From positions 1,129,307 to 1,193,306 of the forward strand of contig BQUP01000006.1 in assembly GCA_022835595.1 (NCBI GenBank): 64,000 bases of DNA, in the 5' to 3' direction. The notes beneath the pieces are model-generated. The model was not told the DNA's origin, did no database searches, and worked only from the letters and a program-made list of their open reading frames with translations. Source of the DNA: Cystobasidium ongulense (lineage: Eukaryota > Basidiomycota > Cystobasidiomycetes > Cystobasidiales > Cystobasidiaceae). This document shows positions 14,191 through 25,236 of the stretch, one piece after another. Every line of letters starts with the position of its first letter. Position 1 is the stretch's first letter. A program made the position numbers and the translations under genes.

Positions 14191-16600
14191 ATGGACACGC
14201 TGGACGAAGACCTGCTGGAGGCTCTAGCCGCCGAAGTGCCAGAGTACAGCTGGGAGGAGCAGGACAATGCTCCTATACCACGGGTCGCACCGCCATTAGC
14301 TTTCACCCTTCAGAGAGCACGCTCAAGAGCTTCTGCTTCTCGTAACGTCCTAAATGAAAGCGGTGACTCTGCACTACACGGAGGAACAGGCACTTCGAGA
14401 GGTGTTAGAAAAGCAGCCATGCGGGCGAACAAGGTTGAGCAAGCTTGGGATGGAGATATCTTTCCTTTTGGATACGAGCTACAGTACCCTGTACCTGCCT
14501 TGACACCACTGCAAACACTTCGACCAGGTGACAACTCGCCAAGAAGCGATATTATCGTTTCGCCATACATGCGCATACCACCCTATACATATTGCCCACG
14601 AACAAGCATCAACTGGCGCAGACCGACTCTCAGTTTACACAAGCGTTGTCATATGACGTTTCTGCCATTCTTTGGGGAAGAAGGATACGAAGACGAGAGC
14701 CATTTTAGGGACTTGCTACATAATGAAGCGAGAAGTAACGGAATCAAGGTTCAATTTACAATACCGAGCGAAAGAGAACAGCCTTCTCACGGTGATGAGG
14801 AAGATATGTTCAGCAAAATGCCCAAGGATACTGTATGTGGTATTTGCTTGAGCGTTGGCTGTATCATACATCGTGAGCATCGTCAATCCTTGGGAGAAAT
14901 TCGATGTGTTCAGTTCTGACTCACTCGTCCAGATGACGCGGCGGCAGTCAAGCAACCAACCGTGGACAATGAAGATCCTCTTAAGGGAACCCTCCCGCTT
15001 TCTTCAGTCTCTGGAACAAGCGGTAGTACAGGCTTGTCCCGTTGGCGGAGGAAAAGCAGGGATAGAAGTCAGGATGGCTGTGGGAAGGAGTGTATAGTGG
15101 TCGCCAAACGGCGTGGCGCAACAGACGAAGACATAGACTGTGTCGCATTTGCTCGCTGGACCCAAGCGGACAAAGTAGAGTTAGCAACTGTGCTTGCTGC
15201 TATAGGCGAGTCTATCGCGTCTTCCTCTACAGCAAGCTGCGTGTTAGCAAGTTATCTCAGCCAAAGAAGCTGCATAGACGTCGCAATGGCTATCAAAAAT
15301 GACAAGATTATGGCCTCATACACAATGGCTGGTTCATCAGGGCGATCTAGTGGCCACCTCCCGTCTCCGGAACTGCAAGACTCCGACTCGAATATGACAG
15401 GTTCATTAGCACACAAAGCCTTGCTTGATCGTCATAAAGGCAAAAAAAGAAAGAAGGATCACGAAGACGCTCGTCAGAAAGATGTTGCTACCGGGCATAA
15501 ATACGTAAACCCGTTCGACGATGCCGGAGGCGATGTGTCAGCTGCTGAGATGCGTATGAGAGTACCTCGAGCCGTCTTGCCATGGTCGCCTTGTCACCAC
15601 CCTGGCAAGCCTTGCAGTAGCTTTACAGGCAAAGAGGATTCATCGGGTGAGCACTGCACGTGCCGTAAGAACGGTACTTGGTGCGAGCCGGGCTGTGGCT
15701 GTCCTGTAGATTGCAGCGAGCGCTTCCCAGGGTGTGAATGTGGCAAGGAAGGGAAAGAATGCAGAATTGGGTCAGAAGATGCTAAAGGTAACAAGACAGT
15801 GGGCTGTCCTTGCCAAGAGCATTTCAGAGAATGCCATGTCGAAATCTGCGCCGGTCACGATGAGAAAAAGTGCAGGCTCATGTCGCTTCAGGATGACAGA
15901 GCTATTGTAAGGCACCCGTTTTATAGTATTGAAACTGCATTGCTTTGCTTACCCATTCCCTTCGCAGCGCACGTTCATCGCTTCAAGCGAGCTGGAAGGC
16001 TACGGCTTGTTCGTCGGTGAAGATACTAATCAAACCCGTGTCTATCTCGGCGAGTACAAGGGCGAACTTATCAACGAGAACGAAGCTGTAATGCGAAGGT
16101 CAGAAACGCTTGTATAAAGTTGCTTGCGATTTCGCTGACCCCTCTAGACATGACTCAGTCTGCTGTACCAGACCCGACAGCGGTCCTTCCTCTTCGATCT
16201 CACAAAGCTGGGCATTGTTGATGGCATTAGGCTTGGTAACAAGGTATGCTACAACGTGTTAGGATGCCTGGTTAAGCGGCGAACTTCACCGGACTAATAT
16301 ACTTACTCAGACACGCTACATGAATACATCAAGGCAAAACCGCAATAATGGTCGAGGTGGCTCGACTCAAATTAACGGCGAGGCTAGACTGCTCATACAC
16401 GCAGAGAAAGCGAGCAAGTCAAGATTGGCGAAGAATGACGAGCTCCTTCTGGGTGAGTCGACGTTGATATTATAATTCATTCGCTGCTTGCTAACGACTT
16501 TACAATGCAGACTATGGCGCCAACTTTGAGAGTAGGACTGTTCACATTGACCTCGACGATTCTCCGGAGCTGACACTTCTTTTTCTTTGCAGCTTTCTAA
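14191..16600 (+). CDS. EZH2/E(z)-like histone H3K27 methyltransferase (PRC2 catalytic subunit homologue), atypical SET
   Basis: A multi-exon gene of roughly 650-700 residues. The N-terminal part has a pre-SANT-like block with CGICLSVGCIIHHD. A cysteine-rich CXC domain (about 15568-15890) reads SPCHHPGKPCSSF, CTCRKNGTWCEPGCGCPVDC, CECGKEGKECRIG and GCPCQEHFRECHVEICAGHD. The SET domain follows: ASSELEGYGLFVGED, YLGEYKGELINENEAVMR, SFLFDLTKLGIVDGIRLGNK, then TRYMNTSRQNRNN and NDELLLDYGANF. The end matches fungal enzymes such as Neurospora SET-7 (…NYGENF). Splicing at the GTAGGA after NFE gives a short last exon and a TAA at 16598-16600. The residue after the SAM-binding Asn is Thr, where His is nearly universal in SET enzymes, so activity is in doubt. 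The CXC pattern makes EZH2-type assignment strong. Confidence 0.88.
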
Positions 16601-16898
16601 TGCGTGAAGGCTTACCGTCCGTCAGGTTGGCCGAATTTATGATGTGCTTAGTGTTGTCAGAATCGTTATTAATTATGACACTACCACATGTGTGTTGGCT
16701 TGAGAATTGCTTCGCGTGTCGTTGTCGTTGTGTGTTACGCAATAACCTTGGTCTTGTGCTTCACTGGTATCTTACACCAGTACTGGCGACGCTGGTAGCT
16801 TAGCTCGATCATCGACTTTCTTCGCAGCATTGAAGCGAGAACCTTGGCCAAGCTCTCTACAGCGCGGTCGAAACCCAGCCAACTCACTTCGCCCCGAT

Positions 16899-17878
16899 AT
16901 GCCTCGCAGACTTGGTTCGACAGTTCCGCAGACAGTCTCGCGACTGCTGCAGGGCGGACTTCTGCCTCAACCGCCAGCATGGTTTGGAGCAGTAACGAGC
17001 ATCGCGCCAGTACGGCCATCGTTGACAAAGCGAGTCCCCAAGCAAGATCCAGAGCCATCGACATCTGCATCAAGCTCTTCCAGCGATTCTTACGCATGGA
17101 AGGGATCCAGGAAGATCAAGTCTGCGCGCTCAAAAGCCCAACTGAAATATCGACCAGCGAAACCGGCCGAGATCAAAGGCTTAGAGTTGCACGATGAGCT
17201 CAGGCAGACTTTCTACAAGGATCATCCATTCGAAGCATTCAAGGGCATCAATCTGGTCGAGCAAGACAGCATATTAGCCGACAGTGCGAAACCAGGTCCA
17301 GTAGGCGAGCATTGGACAGAATTACGCCAGAGGAGCAGCAACCCTAGCCCAGAAGAGTCAGTACTAGTCTGGCAATGCGGACCTTTATTGAATGCTGATG
17401 TCCTTACGAAATCTACAGCTGCGTTGACTTTGTGGTCAACCTGCACAAAGTTCACGAAATTCCCCTAGCTATCGCCTACTCGACTGGCATCTCCCAATAC
17501 CACGCACTCAAAGCGTCACACGAGGTGGCTGTGTATTCAGCACAGGTTGAACTTCAAGCGAATGGGTACTCTTGGCCAACAGAATTCTCTACTATCGACA
17601 GGCGTGTACGAGCCGATGAAAAGAACATCCTCGAGTCAGTGAGAGCAGCAGCCAGGCTCAGCATGGGAGACTCCGCAGCAAGCGGAGCAGCGCCACGAAT
17701 CAGCTTGTTGGACCCTTCACCACATACGAAGAAGTCTTGGACAGGAGGTTTGCAGTATCTAACAGGCAAGGAAAGCAAGGCATACAACGAAGAGGGCGCA
17801 GCACGCGGGGCCGGCTCAAGTCAGGGCGCTATCACCGGCTTTGGGAGTATAACTAGGAATATTGAGTCTGACAGATAG
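16899..17878 (+). CDS. RSM25: Mitochondrial small ribosomal subunit protein mS23 (RSM25)
   Basis: Two exons, with an intron near 17357-17420. The N-terminus MPRRLGSTVPQTVSRLLQGG followed by PPAWFGAV is the hallmark of fungal mS23/Rsm25 (VPQTVSRLL..G......PPVWY..V). The conserved block after splicing, PEEDCVDFVVNLHKVHEIPL, then LAIAYSTGISQYHALKASHEVA, matches the second half. It is a structural protein of the mitochondrial 37S subunit and should be imported; the basic N-terminus fits that. The C-terminal extension (TGKESKAYNEEGAARGAGS) is variable in the family. The ATG at 16899 is chosen because it gives the family N-terminus; the frame is open a little further upstream without homology. Confidence 0.85.
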
Positions 17879-18230
17879 CGTAGACTTTACCTTAGACTCT
17901 TATTTTTATTCTTGTAGTTAAGCTATCAATTTCACGCCACCAGCAAACAACAGTAATGCTACGGTACCTCCGCCAATACGAGCTTGTGCGACATAAGGAA
18001 GCTCCACTATAGCCTCCTGCGCACGCATATCTCATCCAGTAGGCTGTCCATCCCAAGGCCTTCTCCGGTGCCTCACTCGAATTCGCGAATCGCGCCTCTT
18101 GTGTTCGCGTTACCGCACTTCTTTGCTACCGACGAACACGCGAAGCGCTTTGCCCCAAATGCTGTATAGCGACGATTCTCATGCAAGACTGGCGGCATTG
18201 CGTGCTGCTAGAAGAGCATAGTGCAGCGCC
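17879..18230. other. Intergenic gap before the MED25-like gene
   Basis: About 350 bp between plus-strand genes. A short upstream open frame begins at about 17956 but has no recognisable content. It probably contains the MED25-like promoter and 5' UTR. Confidence 0.4.
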
Positions 18231-21200
18231 ATGGCCAACGCGGCCCGCACTGCAGCGTCAGGCAAAGCACCACCCGTATCCTCGACCGTGTCCTGCGTGC
18301 TGGCAGTCGATGGCGGAGAAAGGCTCGCCAAAGATTGGCCCCATCTGGCCGTCAGCTATGTCACTGCCATATTGAGGTACGCACACCACACCGTCGGACG
18401 AAGCCTAGCGCTCTCGTCGCTCCTGCTGCAAAGCCCGTGCCAATTGCTGATGTCGTGAAACCCAATCGGCCCGAACAGGCAGCTGAGCAATGTGTATCCG
18501 AGTGCAGACGTGAGCAGAGAAGCCCATGTCCCCTGGTGATACGCGCTGACGACGAGGTGCTCCAGATCCAGGTGGCCCCGATGATCATCAATTCGCTACC
18601 TCCGACTTCCAGGCAGCCACTCGTGGTCCGCCCATTCAGGCCCGTCGCGCAGGCCATGACAGAATTGCCAGGGCTGTTCGGCGGGAAGGGCAAGCAGAGA
18701 GAGTCTACTTCCGACCTGGACTATGCTCTTCTTGAAGGTCTGCTCGTTGCAACGTCGGTGAGTGCGACCTTGGTCCACGGCTCACGCTCTCTTGCATGGG
18801 TTCCAACTGACAGCTCCTTATGGCTTTGCGTTGTAGCTTTTGGAAAGCCGACAAGCAACACACTCGTACATCATCCTGGTCTCTGCCCAGGATATCCCAA
18901 ATACCAACTTCTGGGATGAAGAAGTTCCAGGAATGCTCCCGCTGGCATTGGCCTGGCCGACAATTGGACCAAGTACCGACTTGGACAAGGATAGCCATAA
19001 TCCTTCTCAAGGCTGGCAAAGTCTCATGCAGGAGGTAACAAAGGTATGTTATGGGACATTGGACATCTAGGCTCAACTCGCAATAAATTGATGCGATCCG
19101 CACTGGCTGCAGACGCGTACACACTTCTGCACAATCACTACACGGTTCCTGCCACGGCTGGAAGACTTGCAAAGAAAGGTGACGAGATTCCAGATCATCG
19201 AGGTACTCAAGACCACTTTGCTAACCAATGGTCCGGTACAGGTGGCGGCAGCGAACGATCTATCATCACAAGCTTTGCCCAACCTTCAGCATCCCGAGCA
19301 TGCTATCTTACTTACCGGGTTCCAATCTGGTAGGCCACGTTCACAAATGGACTTCTCTTGTATATAAGCCTTCAATCAGCTAATATGTGCTCGTCGGCCA
19401 TCCCAGCGCAACACAAGCGGGCGCATGCATCTTCCATCAGCGAAAGTCCCAGAGATGCCAAAGAAAGCTTGGCCCCGCCATCTACGAACGGTCAGAATAA
19501 GCGCGTGAAGCTTTCTCCCAATCTAGAAGCGCGGAAAACGGCCCCTGAACAGAAACCCGCAAAGGCAACGAAAACAGAAATTACACCACAAGCTTCGGAG
19601 GTTCCCGACAGCCATGTTTCTGTGCATACACAGGCCTCGCAAGTAACACCAGATCTGACGTACCTGCAGCAATCGCCTACCAAGATTTTGATGTCCTTAG
19701 CTACTGCTCAAGGAGGCTCGCAAGGATCTATGGATGCTTCTGCGGTCTTTCAACCACAACAGCAGCAGATACAGGAACTGGCTCAGCAGCCTTTTTCGGT
19801 GCAGGATATACAACAAAAACGAGAAGAAGTAAAAAGCCAGATGAAGCAATTCTTGACGTCTTTATCGTCGATGGCGAAAGCTAAACAATTTAGTATGGAA
19901 CAAGCGAGAGCTGCAGCGGAGCAAGTTCGGGCTGAGGCGGTGAAAAAGTGAGTCTAGTCGGTTATGGGACAAGTATTCCTATGCTAACTAGTCGGAACGG
20001 AAGACTACAATTGCTGGATAGACTTGAGCAGCAGTCAATGAATAGGTCACCAAGCCTAAGCGCTTTCGGGTCTCAATCCGGTATGGACGGGAACTTGCAA
20101 CAATCGCCGGCTGCAACTTTCCAGCAATTACAACATGTGCTTGCGCAGAATGGCCAGATGGGACCCCCAGGTAACGCTACAAACCAAGCGAACCAGCAAT
20201 TCGCGAGTCAGGCACTCCCACAGATGCAGCAGCAGCAACATCATCAATATACACAACAGAACCAGAACATAAGCCAGAATCAGAACCAGATTCAAATACA
20301 AAATCAGAACCAAAATAAATTGCAGCAACAACAGCCTCAGCAGTACCAGAATATAGATCAAATGCAGCAACATGGGTATAATCAGAACTATCAGGTGCCT
20401 CCGCAACCGCCGCCGATATTTCCTGGTCATCAGCGGACAGCTTCTATCTCGTCGAACACATCATCTTCAGCTTTCCAAGCTACCCCAAATCAAACCTTTG
20501 CTCAGCTTCAGGCGCCTGGATCCACCACTCCTACTTTGCCTGCTCAGGCACTTCATCCAGCAAACAAGAGCACATCGATGAAACAAATACCATCTTCACC
20601 TAATAAATCAGTATCTGTCTGGTCTGGACCCATACAGTGGTCTCTCGTTGATCCTCAAACCAAGCAGAAACGAGAACTCGCATTTTATGTTGATGCCATT
20701 CCTATGCGCTCTAATGCGGGCGTTGAGCTGTAAGTAGATAGTTTGTTGGGCACTGACTTATGAGAGCTAATTGTATGTGCTTCCAGAATGAACCTCCAGT
20801 GGCCTGCGACTTTAGAGATTGCACATATCTCGGGCATGCCGATGTCCGAGCTCCAGAAATACGCTTCCGATAACAGAATACAAGTTATCCAATTCGCAAG
20901 AGCGTCATCGATGGTGGTTGAACAGCAAGGGATGTCTCTGGGTCAAAATGATAGCTTATATAAACTGCTTGCCAAAAGCTTAGAAGACAAGAGTTCCGTG
21001 GCTACGATCAAGCTGCCGAAAGTCGGACAGAATCGCGGCATTGTTGTCGTTGCACTACCCGGTAAGCACTGATACAAGTGGATGGTAGTAATAAACTCGA
21101 GCTAACCTCTGCTTTCCCGTTTGTAGGCCAGGGGAAACTGGTTGGGCTGCTCTTCCTGCACACCAATCTACCACCACGCACGCCCTCTAGCAATCAATCT

Positions 21201-21605
21201 GACCAGTCACAGCAACCGGCGGCGCAAAGGCCTAATAAGCGTTCTCAAGAAGGACAGTCAAATATGCAACCGCTTCCGTCCCCGTCTTTCCAACAACAGA
21301 ATCTACAGCCGTTCTTGCAGCAGATGCAAATGCAATCTCAGTTCCAGCAGGGACAGCAACAATCAGCACCCAATCCGCCCCACTCGATGAACCTTGACCT
21401 GCAGATGCCACAGCAATTCAATTCTCCAAACCTGAATAACATGTCGCGACCGCAGCAGCAAGCTGTCAATCCACAAGGCTTTTTACAGAACGGGCCCAAT
21501 GACTTCAACTTTGCTTTGCAATCAGCACAAGCACAAGCCAATAATAACAATCAGCAGATGTCGGACGCTCAATTTCATGAGCTGCTAGCTTCGATACAGA
21601 AATAG
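18231..21605 (+). CDS. MED25: Mediator subunit 25-like protein: N-terminal VWA domain, Gln-rich middle, C-terminal PTOV domain
   Basis: My spliced model starts at 18231 (MANAARTAASG). It reads VSSTVSCVLAVDGGERL, VSYVTAILRQLSNVYPSAD, QPLVVRPFRPVAQAM, STSDLDYALLEGLLVATSLL, then HSYIILVSAQDIPNTNFW, a von Willebrand A fold like the one that docks MED25 on Mediator. Intron 18510-18565 (GTGAGC...CCAG) keeps phase; others lie at 18377-18478, about 18760-18837, 19044-19112 and near 19331. A Lys-rich linker and long Gln/Asn-rich tracts (about 19740-20400) follow. The PTOV/activator-interaction domain starts at WSGPIQWSLVDPQTKQKREL and ends GIVVVALPGQGKLVGLLFLH. A Gln-rich tail ends at 21605. VWA plus PTOV in this order points to MED25, which yeast Mediator lacks; fungal function is untested. 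Confidence 0.8.
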
Positions 21606-21832
21606 GTCCGTCGAGCTTAATAGTAAGGACATACAGGATGTAATATAAGTGAGGGGTAAAAGTGCATTGGTCAGTTAGCGCATGTTGCTTGTAGTAGATA
21701 TATCTTAATTGACTCTATATTGCAATTAACGAAAGCCCAGAATCTATAATCGGATGCTACATAATGAATTGGGGGAAACAACAACACCTGGTATCTTCCT
21801 TACTGATCAATTGCTACATGCACAAGTTTTGA
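21606..21832. other. Convergent intergenic gap
   Basis: An AT-rich 227-bp gap between two facing stop codons, likely containing both 3' UTRs and polyadenylation sites. Confidence 0.5.
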
Positions 21833-23782
21833 TCATGTAGGACTGAGTGGGCTATCTGTTACTTCTGCAGAATCTTCCTTGATTCCCGCCTCGAATTTGA
21901 CATGCTTGGCCTGATCGCGCGCCGCCTCTTCTTCTTCTCTTTTTCTCTTGCTGGAACCGCTTGGAGCGACACCGGACAATAACTTTTTGGCGTCCTTGGT
22001 GGTGAAATTGATAAACATGGGGGCCATCGAGCGACGATTGCCTCTGCGTCTCGTTGGCGACGTTGGAACGGAAGGTGGTATCGGTGCTGATTTTGGAGAC
22101 GCGGTACTGTGGTCCATTGAGCCGGAATGTGCTAGCGGAACACTTTGTGAGCTCGATGGACTAGGTACATCTAAAGAACTCGGGCCGACTGTAGCACGTC
22201 TAGCAGCTGTAGAGCTGTGACCCAGCTTGGCAGGTCCTCTGCCAAGATAGACAGGCGAAGATTGGTATGAGCGTCGGCTGGTTCTAGGGGGACTGAGTGC
22301 AGGAGGAAATGTATCGAATTGAAAGGGTACCATCGAAGGACTGTCGACGGAAGAACCTCGTCTCCTGTTCATATCCTCCCCAACCAGGGAATTTGGCATT
22401 TGTACAGGCTGGATCTCCTTTGGAGGGGGAGCTGAAGCTGCTCTTTCTGCTAAAGGTTGGGAAGTAGCTACGGCCGTCAGAGGAGTGAAACCATGGAAGC
22501 TAGCGAAATTCCAGTTTGGTTGCATTTCCGATATCGAACCTTGTTGTCGGGGTAGTGACTGCATCGTCGCTTGCTGTACAGCTTTTGGCGTGGTTTCTGT
22601 AGTACCGAAACTGAAGGTGGGTTGCCAACCTGGTTTCGTGGCCCGATACGAAGATTGTACAGGAGGAGCGGTGGGTGATAGAGGATCTGGACCCAACAAA
22701 TGTAAATCTTCTGCATCGAGTAGAACTCCGGCAAAGTTGTAGTTCTCCAAAGGTGGCATTTGATCACTCGTAGACGATTGCTGCCATGCTGTCGGATTTT
22801 GAGAAGAAGGATAGTAGCTGTGTGACATTGAACTGCGCATGTCTGTGTCTGTACTAGATGACGGACCGTACGATGCGTGCATGTCTATTGTAGTGTTTGA
22901 ATCCGAGGGTGGCGCTATTTGATAAGCATAGTTTGGCTGAAAAACAGGCATGCTTGATGACTGATTCCATGTCTGCATAGGTTGGGTGTAAGAGACAGTT
23001 TGTTGCGGCGGTGACTGGTACGATGGTTGAGGATTGAATGTAACATGCTGTGTAACGTAGGAAGGTGATTGATGCGTGGGTGAAACTGGGAATGTGGCTA
23101 TTGATGCTCTTCTTGGTGTTCTCTGCTGAGGCGACATGGACGGGTGGTGCCATGTTGACTGCTGGGTTGCTGTTGGTGTATGTGCTGCAATGGACATTCG
23201 GTCCATGCGGTATAATGCGGGCCTTGCCGCCTCTTGAGAATCATAAGAAGGAGCTTGTTGGGATGAGAGAAACGAGTCTTGCAATGATCCAAACCAGCTC
23301 TCTTGCGTTGATAGATCTTTCGTGGTGAAGAATGGAGACGCTAGACTGATTGAAGAAGATGGCGTTGATGGTGTTCGACCAGTTGTAGAGGAAGACATGC
23401 TTGTCCGCATTGATGTAGGCGATGGGTGCCCACTAGCGGAAGAGACGGAGGAAGATATTGAAGAAGATGTCCCACTTCGCATTGATAAGGATAGTGCAGG
23501 ATCTCCTGTGTATACTTGAGGCATCAAGTAGCCTGATGGGTCAGATTGCATGCGTCTTTGATGTGGCGGCATAGTAGCCGACATCGGTTGGTGTTGTTGT
23601 GGCTGCATCTGGGATGGTGATTGTTGTTGGTGTTGGGAATGCTGGGCATGCTGCTGCTGTTGTGTTTGTTGCTGCTGATACTGCATCTGCGGCTGCAGGG
23701 GCTGACCGTAGTCATAACTTGCACTCGTACTAGGCTGAGGGGCTGCCTGGCCTTGGTAGTATGACGACCACTGGTCTGACAT
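21833..23782 (-). CDS. Unknown 649-residue Gln/Ser/Pro-rich protein
   Basis: A single uninterrupted exon from MSDQWSSYYQGQAAP to TDSPLSPT. The first 80 residues are almost all Gln, Pro, His and Ser; the middle is Ser/Thr/Pro-rich with repeated SPxxR-type patches such as SPQQRTPRRASIATF, possible kinase or 14-3-3 sites. The only part with ordered-domain character is near the C-terminus: SMAPMFINFTTKDAKKLLSG, then VAPSGSSKRKREEEEAARDQ, followed by an acidic end. The Lys/Arg run SKRKREEE could act as a nuclear signal. Composition resembles transcriptional co-regulators with disordered activation domains, but I recognise no DNA-binding domain and give no function. The lack of introns in 1.95 kb is unusual in this intron-rich window. 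Confidence 0.7.
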   Translation of the reverse strand: MSDQWSSYYQGQAAPQPSTSASYDYGQPLQPQMQYQQQQTQQQQHAQHSQHQQQSPSQMQPQQHQPMSATMPPHQRRMQSDPSGYLMPQVYTGDPALSLSMRSGTSSSISSSVSSASGHPSPTSMRTSMSSSTTGRTPSTPSSSISLASPFFTTKDLSTQESWFGSLQDSFLSSQQAPSYDSQEAARPALYRMDRMSIAAHTPTATQQSTWHHPSMSPQQRTPRRASIATFPVSPTHQSPSYVTQHVTFNPQPSYQSPPQQTVSYTQPMQTWNQSSSMPVFQPNYAYQIAPPSDSNTTIDMHASYGPSSSTDTDMRSSMSHSYYPSSQNPTAWQQSSTSDQMPPLENYNFAGVLLDAEDLHLLGPDPLSPTAPPVQSSYRATKPGWQPTFSFGTTETTPKAVQQATMQSLPRQQGSISEMQPNWNFASFHGFTPLTAVATSQPLAERAASAPPPKEIQPVQMPNSLVGEDMNRRRGSSVDSPSMVPFQFDTFPPALSPPRTSRRSYQSSPVYLGRGPAKLGHSSTAARRATVGPSSLDVPSPSSSQSVPLAHSGSMDHSTASPKSAPIPPSVPTSPTRRRGNRRSMAPMFINFTTKDAKKLLSGVAPSGSSKRKREEEEAARDQAKHVKFEAGIKEDSAEVTDSPLSPT

Positions 23783-25236
23783 TGCGAGAAGTATTCACGA
23801 ACCGCGTCGCCTGTAGTATGATAGACATGGTGATCAGCTGCTGATTCTACATACCTGTCGGAAGGCTAAGACCGAAGAAGCGTCTCAGGTACTGGCAGCA
23901 CCGACACGACGCATCTTTGGCTTGACGTGAACAATAAAGCGAAGCATATTTGGCTGCGTACGTACCTTGTTCTAAAGCGGGCTCGAATGTATGTATATTC
24001 AGCACCTCGCTGCGTCTGTGTCTTGCGAAAGGTTGTCTACAGATTTCGGGGGTCCCCAAGGCGCAGCGTCTCACAATGCAAGCAAAGCGACGGATACAGC
24101 AGGAGTTCGTGCTGAGGAAACAAGCTTCTCAGACATTAAGGGTGAGCTAGACGGATGCATGTAAAAGGCCAGCCAGATTTCCATCGCTGATCTCTTCCGG
24201 CAGACTCGATATGGGGCTGGCAGCTAGTCCGGGGCTTGCCTTCTTTTGTCACAACGAGGCTCGCTTGACTTGCTAACTGTGGTGTTATTCGCCCGACGCT
24301 ATAGTCTGGCGTGTGCATAAACTCAAATCCGAAGTGTTGATCAGCAAAACACGCAAGTTAAAGCCGCCTGCTCAATCCAGTCGAGCTTGTCGAAAAAGAG
24401 CTGCAAAAGGAAATCCAGCGAAACGCCACCGCCAGCCGAACCGGCCCCCCTAATTTCACAATCGACTAGGGATTCTCTATCTGATTACTCGAGTACTACT
24501 TGCATGCAACTGTGTACCTGCTGTGTGGTCGAGGTATCTGGTGTGGTTCATTGCTTGCCAGACACACCACGCTGATATCGTGCATACATCCTACAGCTTG
24601 CAGCCAGCTGGACACACTCCAGTAAGGTGGCTCTACGCGTGATCGAGTTTTCTGCTCGGCCAAGATAGGTAAGTGTCAAGATGATATAAATTGGCGGCGC
24701 GCTACGCCCAGCGAGGCTGGCGCTTAACTTTCGGGAGAAGCTGGAGAGCCGCTGGTCAGTTCACTAGTATTCGTGATGAGCGGAAAGAAGAGCCTCGGAC
24801 GGCCAAGGTTTGAGTTTGACGTAGCCAGCGTCCCCAAGGAAGTTTCATACCGGCCGTACGGACAAGTGCAAATGCCTCTGCACGATAGTCTTCGCGGTGT
24901 CTTCTGCAGTGGTTGTGGACAATGATGTGAATAGCTCATTTGGAGCATCCACTGCATTGTGCCAGTAATTAAAGGATAGAGGCAAATCGCCATGATCTCG
25001 ATAGTAAACGCGATCGGAAACGATTTGAAAAGAATGCGCGTGGGAGTATTTGCTGTACTTTTTGGGACAAATAGCAAGGCGTCCATTGTTTATTACAGGT
25101 GCTAAGGGATCCGGTCTAATCAGCAAATGTCGGAGCAGCATCACTGAATCCCGGCGATTTCGCGTACTTGATGCATATGAAAGGCGAGCCGCCTCGAGCC
25201 AATTTACCTCTGTCTCAACGTTCTTGTCAGAGTGAT
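23783..25236. other. 1.45-kb region with no defensible gene
   Basis: This gap is large for such a compact locus. On the minus strand a frame stays open from inside the thiamine pyrophosphokinase end down to 24845; its lower half (e.g. IVSDRVYYRDHGDLPLSFNY) looks protein-like and ends at a GTATGA donor-like site, so an unrecognised exon is possible. On the plus strand an ATG at 24776 opens a 49-codon frame (MSGKKSLGRPRFEFDVASVP...) on the same stretch. A third short frame begins near 24075 (MQAKRRIQQEFVLRKQASQ). None has a domain I know. The promoter of the 21833-23782 gene should lie at the left end. Confidence 0.4.

Noticed and set aside
16600-16803. Extension of the EZH2-like protein through 16803
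   Set aside because: The read-through frame is Cys/Leu-rich without homology; splicing at GTAGGA...TTTGCAG gives a family-like end.
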